Below, in pieces: positions 7,406-14,443 of a DNA stretch of 19,754 bases. The notes beneath the pieces are model-generated. The model was given only the letters and a program-made list of their open reading frames with translations. It did not search any database and had not been told where the DNA came from. How positions within the stretch are numbered: the first letter of the stretch is position 1; the number at the start of each line of letters is the position of its first letter. The translations under genes and the position numbers were made by a program. The stretch is from Candidatus Woesearchaeota archaeon (GTDB lineage: Archaea; Nanobdellota; Nanobdellia; Woesearchaeales; WJIZ01), in contig JAGVXW010000063.1 in assembly GCA_018303575.1 (NCBI GenBank), forward strand, positions 1-19,754. Direction: 5' to 3'.

Positions 7406-7474
7406 CAATATATAATGGTTTGGAGCGTATAAAGATACTACTATTAGGTAGTTAAATATAGAAAGGTTTATATA
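7406..7474. promoter_or_regulatory. Divergent promoter region between the GTPase and HExxH genes
   Basis: The plus-strand TATA box TTTATATA (7467-7474) would start a transcript near 7494, three bases before the ATG at 7497, so that mRNA is probably leaderless. Minus-strand boxes TTTATAC (7427-7433) and ATTATATATT (7406-7416) serve the GTPase gene; which one is used cannot be told. Confidence 0.55.
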
Positions 7475-7496
7475 GAGGCGCGTCCTGGACATTGAT

Positions 7497-8168
7497 ATGA
7501 GCCTCCTTTCCTTACTTGGCTGGAAAACTCAGGCGACGCCAGAACCGGCGATCGAGCCTGTTGACTTCTCGCATGGCGAACCCCATACTTTGGAAGCAAC
7601 AGGCCTTGAAGTGAGGGTTCATCCAAAAATAAAGTATGTTGACCGCGGCGTGGTGGACACGCTTAGCAGCGACCGGACCGCTGGAGTAGAGAAGTGGGGA
7701 TTTAGCTTCACGAACTATAGGGAAGCAGATGGCATTTTTGAAAATATCGTTGAAAGAATCCGCGGACTGGGAACCTATGAAGAAATTTTCGTACACGGTC
7801 ATGAAGAGGCGCACACCCTTGTCGCTTTGGGGCAAGCCACGGCGCTTCGCGCGGCGTTGTTAGCAGCTGGAGAAGACACACGGATGCTCCCACAGAAGCT
7901 TGCAGAGAATTCGGATCGAGCTATGTGGTCTTGGTATGATGCCGCAGAGAAAGGCAATCCGCTCCCTTGGTTCTCTCCTACTATGATTCCCCGAATGAAT
8001 GATAATTGGCAGGAGAAAATCGCGCATTATGGCGGCCTTCTCGCCTTGCGGAGAGCCCAAGCTCCTGAACCCTATGTGCAAGATGTCAGGAATGCTATTG
8101 AGTCGATTGTGCCCTCTGCGTTCCCTAAATTCATGGACAAGTATCTTATCCCCGCAAAGGCTAAGTAA
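7497..8168 (+). CDS. Hypothetical protein with an HExxH motif (possible metalloprotease-like)
   Basis: This 223-residue protein is of no recognised family. It carries HEEAH at 102-106 (context FVHGHEEAHTLVALG), the zinc-binding and catalytic pattern of many metallopeptidases. Downstream, Glu174, His177 and the QEKIAHYGGLLAL stretch could supply a third ligand, but I cannot assign it. No signal peptide or membrane helix is visible, so it should be cytoplasmic. The HExxH is preceded by a predicted strand (YEEIFVHG), whereas true gluzincins usually place the motif in a helix, and the pattern can occur by chance. The ATG at 7497 follows a TATA box by 23 bases, giving a leaderless mRNA. Its 3' end faces the HEPN gene ten bases away. 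Confidence 0.8.
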   Translation: MSLLSLLGWKTQATPEPAIEPVDFSHGEPHTLEATGLEVRVHPKIKYVDRGVVDTLSSDRTAGVEKWGFSFTNYREADGIFENIVERIRGLGTYEEIFVHGHEEAHTLVALGQATALRAALLAAGEDTRMLPQKLAENSDRAMWSWYDAAEKGNPLPWFSPTMIPRMNDNWQEKIAHYGGLLALRRAQAPEPYVQDVRNAIESIVPSAFPKFMDKYLIPAKAK

Positions 8169-8178
8169 ACGCTCGTAT

Positions 8179-8649
8179 CTATTGGGCATGTAACTTTTTC
8201 TCAATCTCTTTTCTTAACGAGCCAATATGCAATTCAAACCTCAGCTTGAATGATTTCCAGTCGTCATATTTCAAAAGCTGCCCGCGATAGTTTATTGCGT
8301 TTCTTTTTAATCGGATCGTCTCTAGAAATTCCCAGTCAAGCTCGAGTTCAGGATGCTTAAAACAAATGAAGGCATTCTTGCATTGGTGGTTGTCGGCTTC
8401 GATTCCCTCAAACAACAGATACGCTTCGATCAGTCCCCGGAGCGACTCGTAATGGTCGCGAAACACAAAAGTCCAGTCGGTGCTGTCCTTCGGAATATCC
8501 TTTGACTTGCTGTTGATGAAGGCAAGGCCTTTTTCTGCAACGAGTTTTAACGACGTGATGAGTTCGCTATCCGGAGTTCTCTCTTTTATCTTTCCCGTGC
8601 TCATGCACAGTTTAAAGGTTGAATCCAGATTGTCAATCGTGATTTTCAT
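8179..8649 (-). CDS. HEPN-domain protein, partner of the upstream nucleotidyltransferase
   Basis: The 156-residue helical protein resembles HEPN domains, many of which are RNases that act as toxins or in defence. The family signature R-x4-6-H appears here in an R-N-x3-Y form: RNAINYRG, Arg116 to Tyr121, so the usual His is Tyr. The stretch RDHYESLRGLIEAYLLFEGI (64-83) fits the first HEPN helix pair. Its ATG overlaps the stop of the nucleotidyltransferase gene (ATGA), so the two are co-translated. This HEPN/MNT pairing is widespread in archaea. In characterised pairs the nucleotidyltransferase neutralises the HEPN toxin by AMPylation; whether that holds here, with the Tyr variant, is unknown. 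Confidence 0.82.
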   Translation of the reverse strand: MKITIDNLDSTFKLCMSTGKIKERTPDSELITSLKLVAEKGLAFINSKSKDIPKDSTDWTFVFRDHYESLRGLIEAYLLFEGIEADNHQCKNAFICFKHPELELDWEFLETIRLKRNAINYRGQLLKYDDWKSFKLRFELHIGSLRKEIEKKLHAQ

Positions 8650-9197
8650 GCGACCTCTGCAAAGTCCTGGATCTGCCCCTTGACGACGTAGCCGTTCATG
8701 ATATTCTTCATGAGCCCTGTTTTCACTTTTTCTATTTCCTCCTTGCTTTGGAAAACATGCAGTTCAATTTTTTTATGAAGCTTAAGCTCATACTTCTGTT
8801 TGTCAAAATCTTGGGCCTTTCCGAAAATAAAGATATCAATATCTGAATCCTTGTACCAGTCCCCTTTAGCAATGCTCCCGAAGAGGATGACGGTTTTGGC
8901 TGCCTGAAGGGACAACAGTTTGGCTAGAAGCCCGCTGTCATGGAGCTGTTCCAGCGCATATACCCGTTTGAGGGAATAATACTGGTGGTTGTGAGGGCCG
9001 ACCGAATAATATGGAAATTTTCCTTTTTCTTTCACACGCTTCAGTAACCCCTCCGATACATATTTTTTAAGCCATTTGTTTGCAACTGCTTTTGTAACCT
9101 TTGCCTCCCTGGCTATTTCCTCGAAGTGCCATTCCTTCAAAGGGCTGTTTTCTAGAATGGGTCTCAAGATGTTCTCTTCCTTGCTCGGACTTGGCAT
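8646..9197 (-). CDS. Winged-helix fused to minimal nucleotidyltransferase (MNT), HEPN partner
   Basis: The 183-residue product has an N-terminal winged helix (about 5-65: FEEIAREAKVTKAVANKWLKKY then a KGKFPYYSV wing). It is followed by a minimal nucleotidyltransferase of the DNA polymerase beta fold, with VILFGSIAKGDWYKDSDIDI (103-122). Gly107-Ser108 and Asp119-x-Asp121 are the catalytic pattern GS-x10-DxD. A later acidic residue in IELHVF (144-149) may be the third metal ligand. It is the first gene of the HEPN/MNT pair and likely the antitoxin side, with the winged helix able to regulate the pair's own promoter. The ATG at 9197 follows the minus-strand TATA box GATTTAAATA (9221-9230), which suggests a leaderless or very short leader mRNA. 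Confidence 0.88.
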   Translation of the reverse strand: MPSPSKEENILRPILENSPLKEWHFEEIAREAKVTKAVANKWLKKYVSEGLLKRVKEKGKFPYYSVGPHNHQYYSLKRVYALEQLHDSGLLAKLLSLQAAKTVILFGSIAKGDWYKDSDIDIFIFGKAQDFDKQKYELKLHKKIELHVFQSKEEIEKVKTGLMKNIMNGYVVKGQIQDFAEVA

Positions 9198-9220
9198 AAA
9201 TTAGTATGACTTAGATATAC

Positions 9221-9230
9221 TATTTAAATC
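9221..9230 (-). promoter_or_regulatory. TATA box of the MNT/HEPN pair
   Basis: On the minus strand GATTTAAATA lies 24 bases before the ATG at 9197. It sits between the helicase stop codon (9237) and the MNT start. Confidence 0.5.
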
Positions 9231-9236
9231 TTTCCC

Positions 9237-11129
9237 TTAAGCAGTGAACTCGCTCTTGACAATATCCCGGTCAATCAGCTTAATGCACTCCCTCATCTTC
9301 TCCTGCAAGCGCGGGTCGCGCGTGGCTTTGGAAATCTGCTTCATGCTGTCGATCATCCTGCGGAAGAACCGGATGATGTCGCCCTCAAGCAGATTGGAAT
9401 AGTCCAGCAATTCCATGAACTCGCAGCCTTCGGCCCAGCGCGACACGAGCAACATCAGCCGCAGCAAGGCTCTCTTATTCAGGTGCTTGTCCACGTAATG
9501 ATTCTTAGAAAGCACGTGCAGGAGATGCTGATATTGTTTCTTCGCGCTTCCGATCCTGAACTCGTCCGCTCTCCGTTCCTCATACACGATGCTCGCGATG
9601 ATGCACACGATGTCCACCGGTTCGAGATGCGTGTACATCTGGCTCGAGAAGATCTCGCTGATGAGCAGTTCCTCGAAATAAATATGCGTGGCGAACTCTC
9701 CTTTCAGCGTGAGCTTCCTGCCATCCATCAGATAGCCCATCCTCTGCAGGTCCTTCACCTTGTGGCTGAAGCTCGCCTTGACGCGGGCATCCGGCTCTTT
9801 TTTCCTTCTTAAGAAAGCGTCGAAGTTGCTCTTGAGGATAATGTCGATTTCCTCCTCGCTCGGATGGTTCTTGCACAGGTTGAGCACTGTATTAAAGGAA
9901 AGCCGGAACTGGGAGATGATCGGCTCGATGTCCCTGGAAGTGACGCGCGCCACCTTGTCCAGGTTCGTATATTTGCGGTTCACGATGGCATACACAAACC
10001 CTTCCGTGTCTATCCCCCGCCTCCCCGCCCTTCCGGCGCACTGGAAGTATTCCTTGCTGTTCAAATATCTAAAACTCATGCCATCGAATTTCTCCAGCGC
10101 ATCAAAACAGACAGCTTTCGCCGGCATGTTCACTCCCACAGCAAACGTGTCAGTCGCGTAGAGCACCGAGATCAGGCCGGCCTCGAAGAGCCGCTCTACA
10201 ATTTCTTTCAGGTTAGGCAGCAACCCCGCATGATGATACGCCACTCCCTTCTCCAGGCATTCCCGCAGCCGCTGATACGAAGCCATCTGTTTCACTTCAG
10301 GGACAACATTCTTGTGGATGAACTCCGCGATGAACCCGCGCTGCTGCTGGCTGGTGTATCGTTTTCTTTTTGCCAGCTCATGAGCGTATTTCTCGCACTT
10401 CTTCCTGCTGAACGAGAAAAAAATGCACGGCAGCTTGTCCTCAATCACCTCAACAAGATCGAGATGAGAAGCTGGAAACTCGCGATGCCTGCGGTCTTCA
10501 GGAATGTTCTGGATTCCCCGCACGTCTTCCAAAGAGCAGATTCCGAGCGTCTTCTCAAAGAGGAAATGTCCCAGCGGCACAGCGCGCTTCAGGTATTCGA
10601 CCACTTTAACCTCATGCTCCTTGATCGTGGAAATCCATTCCGCGAATTCCCGGGCGTTCGGGATCGTTGCCGACAGGCACAGGAACCGGATGGCTTTCGG
10701 CGAAAAGATGAGGCTCTCCTCCCACACCGTGCCTCTTTCGATGTCGGAGATGAAGTGGATCTCATCGAAGATCACATAGCTCAAATATTCAATGATCGGG
10801 TCCTTCGCCAGGAGCATGTTCCTGTAAATCTCGGTCGTCATCACCAGCAAGGGCGCCTCGGGGTTGATCACCACATCGCCCGTCATCATGCCCACCATCT
10901 CCTTCCCGTAATCTTGGCAGAAATCCTTGTACTTTTGGTTGGAGAGCGCCTTGATGGGCGCGGTGTAAATCACCCGCCTTCTCGCGGCCAGGAACTTGGC
11001 GATCGTATAGTCAGCAATGAGCGTCTTGCCTGTCCCGGTGGCCGCGCTCACAACAACAGAACGGTTGTGCTCAACGTGCTCGATCGCTTCAACCTGGAAG
11101 GGATCCAGAGTCAGGCCTTTGAACTGCAT
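9237..11129 (-). CDS. Ski2/Mtr4-like DExH RNA helicase with DSHCT-type C-terminus
   Basis: This superfamily 2 helicase is of the Ski2 group. The 630-residue product shows motif I AATGTGKT (29-36), Ia TAPIKALSNQKY (56-67), Ib TTEIYRN (98-104), II DEIH (122-125) inside FDEIHFISDIERGTVWEE, III LSATIPN (152-158), then YHHAGLLPN, motif V TDTFAVGVNMPA and motif VI CAGRAGRRG. The C-terminal 150 residues (EPVDIVCIIASIVYEERR, then EGCEFMELLDYSNLLEGDI) read like the DSHCT domain of eukaryotic Mtr4/Ski2 and actinobacterial HelY, rather than archaeal Hel308. Mtr4 and Ski2 feed RNA to the exosome, so a role in RNA decay or processing is likely but inferred. There is no arch insertion, which makes it compact. 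The ATG at 11129 has AGGAG seven bases before it and a TATTTAAAG box around 11152-11160. Confidence 0.93.
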   Translation of the reverse strand: MQFKGLTLDPFQVEAIEHVEHNRSVVVSAATGTGKTLIADYTIAKFLAARRRVIYTAPIKALSNQKYKDFCQDYGKEMVGMMTGDVVINPEAPLLVMTTEIYRNMLLAKDPIIEYLSYVIFDEIHFISDIERGTVWEESLIFSPKAIRFLCLSATIPNAREFAEWISTIKEHEVKVVEYLKRAVPLGHFLFEKTLGICSLEDVRGIQNIPEDRRHREFPASHLDLVEVIEDKLPCIFFSFSRKKCEKYAHELAKRKRYTSQQQRGFIAEFIHKNVVPEVKQMASYQRLRECLEKGVAYHHAGLLPNLKEIVERLFEAGLISVLYATDTFAVGVNMPAKAVCFDALEKFDGMSFRYLNSKEYFQCAGRAGRRGIDTEGFVYAIVNRKYTNLDKVARVTSRDIEPIISQFRLSFNTVLNLCKNHPSEEEIDIILKSNFDAFLRRKKEPDARVKASFSHKVKDLQRMGYLMDGRKLTLKGEFATHIYFEELLISEIFSSQMYTHLEPVDIVCIIASIVYEERRADEFRIGSAKKQYQHLLHVLSKNHYVDKHLNKRALLRLMLLVSRWAEGCEFMELLDYSNLLEGDIIRFFRRMIDSMKQISKATRDPRLQEKMRECIKLIDRDIVKSEFTA

Positions 11130-11162
11130 GCGCTCCTGAAAGAAAGGGGCTTTAAATAAGTT

Positions 11163-11588
11163 TCAGTAAGGCAGGTAAGCCACGGCAGCTCCGGTGGCGA
11201 GGGCGCTCATAACCTGGTAGGCCATCCAAAGGCCGCGCCTGAGCCTGCGCTCACGGAAGCTCTCCAGGCCGGAGGGGTCCCTGAAGCAAGCATATTCGAC
11301 TGGAGACAGTCCGCTGCGGCGATAGAGCCCTTCGCTCAACAGGCCTGCGAGAGGAATCCAAGCCAGGACGCTTGCGACCTTCCAGGAAAGGTCGTGGTCG
11401 CTCCAAACCTTGCGGAAGTCCGGGGGGCGGGGCGCGGCGCGCTGCTCCAATGTGCCCGAATACACCCCAGCGCCCCTATACGGGAAGCCAAACGGGAGCC
11501 TGGGGCGGTCTCCATCGGGAATCGTGTCTGCGGAAATAAAAAAGACGCCAGTCTCGGCCCGGATCTGCCTGGGGGGAAGCTCGGCCAT
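11163..11588 (-). CDS. Small two-helix membrane protein, unknown
   Basis: This 141-residue protein is of no recognised family. The first 65 residues are soluble and Pro/Arg-rich. Two hydrophobic segments follow (about 70-88, WKVASVLAWIPLAGLLSEG, and 119-139, ending AVAYLPY at the C-terminus), with a basic loop RERRLRRG between them. Support for a real gene is the TATA box GATTATAAGG on the minus strand (11611-11620) about 25 bases before the ATG at 11588, and the absence of another use for this stretch. Overlapping frames are also open because the DNA is GC-rich, so the call is not certain. It precedes the helicase by 33 bases on the same strand. Confidence 0.6.
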   Translation of the reverse strand: MAELPPRQIRAETGVFFISADTIPDGDRPRLPFGFPYRGAGVYSGTLEQRAAPRPPDFRKVWSDHDLSWKVASVLAWIPLAGLLSEGLYRRSGLSPVEYACFRDPSGLESFRERRLRRGLWMAYQVMSALATGAAVAYLPY

Positions 11589-11610
11589 TTCCCTTGCAAA
11601 TCGCGCTCTC

Positions 11611-11641
11611 CCTTATAATCTTTTTCAAAAGCTTTATATAT
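11611..11641. promoter_or_regulatory. Divergent TATA boxes
   Basis: GATTATAAGG on the minus strand (11611-11620) serves the two-helix membrane protein starting at 11588. TTTATATATA on the plus strand (11633-11642) serves the small basic protein starting at 11687. Confidence 0.55.
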
Positions 11642-11686
11642 AATCCCGCTGTGAAGGCCCTGCACACAGTCATTTGGAGGGAAACC

Positions 11687-11857
11687 ATGACCGAAATGGA
11701 GTTTTACGACGTGAAGAGCAAGAAGAAGTTCAAGACCAGCACATTTACAGTGAAGGAGAAGAATGGCCGCTATTTCGCAGTCGCGAAGTCCCCGACTGGC
11801 ACGCACGAATGCTGGCGCGTCATGTCCAAGGACCAGGCGATGAAAGTTAAGAAATAA
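11687..11857 (+). CDS. Small basic protein, resembling DUF5679
   Basis: This 56-residue, Lys-rich protein is probably a beta-barrel or ribbon. The pattern YDVKSKKKF, VKEKNGRYF and PTGTHECWRV resembles archaeal DUF5679 proteins, but the CxxC pairs common in that family are missing (a single Cys remains), so it should not bind zinc as they do. The frame is open 31 codons further upstream. I choose the ATG at 11687 because GGAGG lies six bases before it and a strong TATA box ends 45 bases upstream. High charge and small size would suit a nucleic-acid-binding protein, but no function is shown. Its last 11 bases overlap the end of the convergent HAD gene. Confidence 0.85.
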   Translation: MTEMEFYDVKSKKKFKTSTFTVKEKNGRYFAVAKSPTGTHECWRVMSKDQAMKVKK

Positions 11858-12515
11858 GCTGCAGAATTTCTTTTATATCTTTTATTTCAAAGTCCGCCTC
11901 TGTTTTCCCTGTGTAGGCTGGGTTGCCATAGCGCGCGAAGCAGGTCTTGATTCCGAGAAGCTTTGCCCCTTGGACGTCCCTTGCCGGCGAATCCCCGATC
12001 ATCAGGCACTCCGCTGGCTCCAGATTGAGCTTTTTGAGGGCGATCTCGAACGGCTTCCGCGACGGCTTGTGCTCCTGCGTGTCCTCGAAAGCTACAACAA
12101 AGTCGAAGAGATGGTCGATGCGCATGGCTGTGAGCCGGATCCACGCTTTCAGCCTGGGCGCGTCCGTGACAACCGCCAGCTTCACCCCTTTTTTCACCAA
12201 TTCAGTGAGCGTGCCGATGACATGGGGGAACGGCTCCAGGAACCCGGTGCGGACCCTGCGATACGCGTTCACCGCGTTTGCCAGGATCCGGTAATCGATC
12301 GCCCCGGCTGTGGCCTTCAGGTAGCGCTGGAACACTTGCGGATCCTCATAGCCATGCTCGCCCAGAAGCTTCCATAAAGCGGAAACGATGTCTTCCTTCT
12401 TCTCCTCCAGCCCCGCGTCAATCATCGCCGCAGCCGCGGCCCGGATGCTCATGTCCTTCATCAGGATGAAATCGATGAGCGTGTTGTCCACGTCGAAGAT
12501 GACTGCCTTGATCAT
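11847..12515 (-). CDS. HAD-family hydrolase (phosphatase-like)
   Basis: The 222-residue product is a haloacid-dehalogenase-type hydrolase, probably removing phosphate from a small molecule. Motif I is DVDNT (8-12, nucleophile Asp8, acid/base Asp10), motif II the Thr in VVTDA (Thr117), motif III the Lys in EHKPSRKPF (Lys150 or Lys154) and motif IV GDSPARD (174-180). The helical cap lies between motifs I and II (about 16-95), as in phosphoglycolate phosphatase-like members. The ATG at 12515 follows a minus-strand TTTAAATAG box (about 12537-12545) that abuts the stop of the upstream amidase-like gene, so it can be transcribed alone. The substrate cannot be told from sequence. Confidence 0.92.
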   Translation of the reverse strand: MIKAVIFDVDNTLIDFILMKDMSIRAAAAAMIDAGLEEKKEDIVSALWKLLGEHGYEDPQVFQRYLKATAGAIDYRILANAVNAYRRVRTGFLEPFPHVIGTLTELVKKGVKLAVVTDAPRLKAWIRLTAMRIDHLFDFVVAFEDTQEHKPSRKPFEIALKKLNLEPAECLMIGDSPARDVQGAKLLGIKTCFARYGNPAYTGKTEADFEIKDIKEILQLIS

Positions 12516-12546
12516 AAGAAAGGAAAGCCGCGCTTGCTATTTAAAA

Positions 12547-13701
12547 TTAGTGGAACTGCAGCTCGTATTGGAGCATCCGCCAGTTCTCCGGCCCAGGACA
12601 GGTTTTCCCCTTATTCGGATTTTGCCGCTTGCAATGAAAAGCGATTCTGTCAAGAGGCACAATCTCGACAACCTTCCCGTCGCGCTCGATGATATAATGA
12701 GAGCTGAATGATTCTTCCTTGGCTTGCTTATGGTTATGGAACGAGTTTTCTGCGCTTTGGTCTTCACTATCTGTGATATGGACAATGATCTGGCGGATGG
12801 AGGAGAGGGGCCTTTCTCCGCCTATGTGATGGCCCGAGGTATGATGCACGCGATCTGGCCCATGACACGTTGCCGCCTGACTAGCAGAGAGGGTGACATC
12901 CTTCATCTGCGCCCAAGCTACCCCTTGCGCAGTTTGAATCGCGACGAGCTGTCCGTCCTTGCTGCGCCGCATCACAGGATATGCGTGAGCTGTCCCGACG
13001 CGCTGGCGGACCCATTTCCCTTGGAGATGGAGGGCGACCTCAGGCCTTTGAAAAAAAGCCACTAGAGTTTCCTGCTGAATCACAGCCGGCGGTTTGGCTT
13101 GGGAATCAGAATCGCTGTATGCGGACACGGACAGACCGATGACGAGAATCGCGGCTGCGACAGCATGTGCAAGATTAGTGAACGGGTGCAGTCTTTTGAC
13201 AGAAGCGTGCACGCCTTCCAGAACCGGGGAGATTGCGCCAGTATTCTTGAAGGCCTGCGCATAGGTTTCTGACAACGTTTGGATCTTGAGCGCAAGCTCG
13301 CGTTCTTGTCGCATCTTTTCCAGGAGATGCTGGCTCTGCACCTCCACATGAGCATCCTCGTTTTCCTCGCCGAGGAGCGCCGCCGCCTCGTCCAATTCCG
13401 GCTGAAGCTCTGAAAGGTAGTTGAGCAGCATGTTGGCCGCCCTCTCGTCCGGATACTGCCGGAGATGGGAGGTGATGGCCCTTGACAGCGCGCGGATGCC
13501 ATATCTATAACGCCGGTGCAGCCGGATTTTTCTCTCGAGAAGCTTATGGATCCGCTTCACGGCGTGTGCATGCTTCGCGTCCACCCAGCCCGTGGCTGAC
13601 AAATGTGCAGACAAAGCGTGGATTTCATCCGAGATCCGGAGAAAAAACGTCAGGTGCTTCTGGAACTTCCTGAGCGCCGCCCTGAGCTCCTGTTCAAGCA
13701 T
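12547..13701 (-). CDS. Membrane-anchored protein with incomplete N-acetylmuramoyl-L-alanine amidase domain
   Basis: The 384-residue product has four parts. A charged helical, probably coiled-coil region (1-175) is followed by one transmembrane helix (about 178-195, AHAVAAAILVIGLSVSA). A beta-rich segment (210-275; RVGTAHAYPVMRR and VAWAQMKDV look SH3-like) leads to an Amidase_2/PGRP-like domain (300-384). The amidase part shows IIVHIT (His308, first zinc ligand), FSSHYIIERDGKVVEIVP (332-349), IAFHC (His356) and NWRMLQYELQF (373-383), which aligns with the family's N-x-SIGIE strand. The protein stops there, so the last third of the domain, with the final zinc ligand, is missing and is not found in another frame downstream. 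Peptidoglycan amidases cut the bacterial wall, which archaea lack. It may be a remnant, a binding domain or an anti-bacterial protein. Confidence 0.85.
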   Translation of the reverse strand: MLEQELRAALRKFQKHLTFFLRISDEIHALSAHLSATGWVDAKHAHAVKRIHKLLERKIRLHRRYRYGIRALSRAITSHLRQYPDERAANMLLNYLSELQPELDEAAALLGEENEDAHVEVQSQHLLEKMRQERELALKIQTLSETYAQAFKNTGAISPVLEGVHASVKRLHPFTNLAHAVAAAILVIGLSVSAYSDSDSQAKPPAVIQQETLVAFFQRPEVALHLQGKWVRQRVGTAHAYPVMRRSKDGQLVAIQTAQGVAWAQMKDVTLSASQAATCHGPDRVHHTSGHHIGGERPLSSIRQIIVHITDSEDQSAENSFHNHKQAKEESFSSHYIIERDGKVVEIVPLDRIAFHCKRQNPNKGKTCPGPENWRMLQYELQFH

Positions 13702-13722
13702 GGTTTCGATTCAGGAAGCCGG

Positions 13723-13747
13723 CTCTTAAAGGTTATGTTTTTAAAGG
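13723..13747. promoter_or_regulatory. Divergent TATA-like boxes before the amidase gene and element B
   Basis: On the minus strand CCTTTAAGAG (13723-13732) lies 22 bases before the amidase ATG, suggesting a leaderless mRNA. On the plus strand TTTTTAAAGG (13738-13747) could start a transcript near 13770, just before structured element B and Pth2. No other promoter for Pth2 is obvious. Confidence 0.4.
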
Positions 13748-13802
13748 AGCGGCTTGTGTTAGGTACAGTTTCCAGCTTCACAGTCCACAATACGCGAACG
13801 GC

Positions 13803-13979
13803 GGCTGGACGGGCAACGAACGCGTTGCCCTATGCGCCACCCCGAAGGGGGCGACCCCCGTCGCATCCAGCGCCGGCTATGCGTGCGGCGAGGACGCTCG
13901 TTCGCGGTGACGCGAACCTACGAACGCTAGTGAGTATGTGTCGTCCGAGTAGGGCTTCCGCAGAAGCCCGTCGCACCGC
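13803..13979 (+). repeat. Structured intergenic element, copy B (candidate RNA or Pth2 leader)
   Basis: This is the second copy of the element at 5685-5891, in the gene-free stretch 13702-14021. GCTGGA/TCCAGC close the 5' half (13804-13809 with 13866-13871). Inside are GGCAAC/GTTGCC (13812-13817 with 13824-13829), TGCG/CGCA (13833-13836 with 13862-13865) and GGGGG-CGA-CCCCC (13847-13859). The 3' half has the 13-nt block (13881-13893), a helix GGACG/CGTCC (13892-13896 with 13942-13946) holding a hairpin GTTCGCG-GTGA-CGCGAAC (13900-13917), and the 35-nt block (13945-13979). Compared with copy A, the conserved blocks are identical and three helices are rebuilt with different pairs. It ends 42 bases before the Pth2 start and could be transcribed as its leader. 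Confidence 0.7.
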
Positions 13980-14021
13980 GTGTAGACTTAGGAAGTGGAC
14001 TTAAGAGGTAGGAAAGGACCT

Positions 14022-14360
14022 ATGAAGCAAGTCATCCTTGTCAGGCAGGACTTGAAGCTGCCGAAAGGCAAGCTCGCGTCGCAGGTCGCCCATGCGTCAG
14101 CTGAAGCCCTCTTGCGGAGCGACAAGGAAAAAGTGAAGGATTGGCGCTCTGAGGGCATGAAGAAGATCGTCCTGAAAGTTGCTGATGAGAAAGAACTGAG
14201 GAGATTCCTGCAGCTCGCGAAAGATTCTGGGCTGGTGACAGCGCTTATCGCGGATGCCGGCCATACGGTCGTGGAGCCCGGCACTGTGACGTGCTTGGGC
14301 ATCGGCCCGGATGATGAAGCGAGGATTGACCCTATTACAGGAAAGCTGAAGATGCTGTAA
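14022..14360 (+). CDS. pth2: Peptidyl-tRNA hydrolase, Pth2 type
   Basis: Pth2 releases tRNA from stalled peptidyl-tRNA by cutting the ester bond; it is the form used by archaea and eukaryotes. The 112-residue product has the family signature VRQDLKLPKGKLASQVAHA (residues 7-25) and the C-terminal block ADAGHTVVEPGTVT then LGIGPDD (77-98), containing the active-site Asp of DAG. Length is normal. The frame opens nine codons earlier, but the ATG at 14022 gives the proper family start KQVILVRQD and has purine-rich AGGAAAGGA close before it. It stands alone on the plus strand, downstream of structured element B and upstream of the tRNA-Lys gene. Confidence 0.97.
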   Translation: MKQVILVRQDLKLPKGKLASQVAHASAEALLRSDKEKVKDWRSEGMKKIVLKVADEKELRRFLQLAKDSGLVTALIADAGHTVVEPGTVTCLGIGPDDEARIDPITGKLKML

Positions 14361-14407
14361 TGCCTATAGCTTTGTGTGGATTTTTCAGCCCAATTTTCTT
14401 AGGTAAC

Positions 14408-14417
14408 CTTTAAAAAT
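14408..14417 (+). promoter_or_regulatory. TATA box of tRNA-Lys
   Basis: CTTTAAAAAT lies about 27 bases before the tRNA 5' end at 14444, at the spacing expected for an archaeal promoter. Confidence 0.55.
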
Positions 14418-14443
14418 GCGCGGGATTCCCTTGAACGTTCTAA

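Noticed and set aside
9864..11159. 431-codon plus-strand open frame
   Set aside because: It lies antisense to the Ski2/Mtr4-like helicase, whose motifs are unambiguous; its product is His/Arg-rich without domain character.
11336..11806. 156-codon minus-strand frame crossing the small basic protein gene
   Set aside because: It would run over the promoters of two genes; the 11687-11857 and 11163-11588 genes each have their own TATA box.
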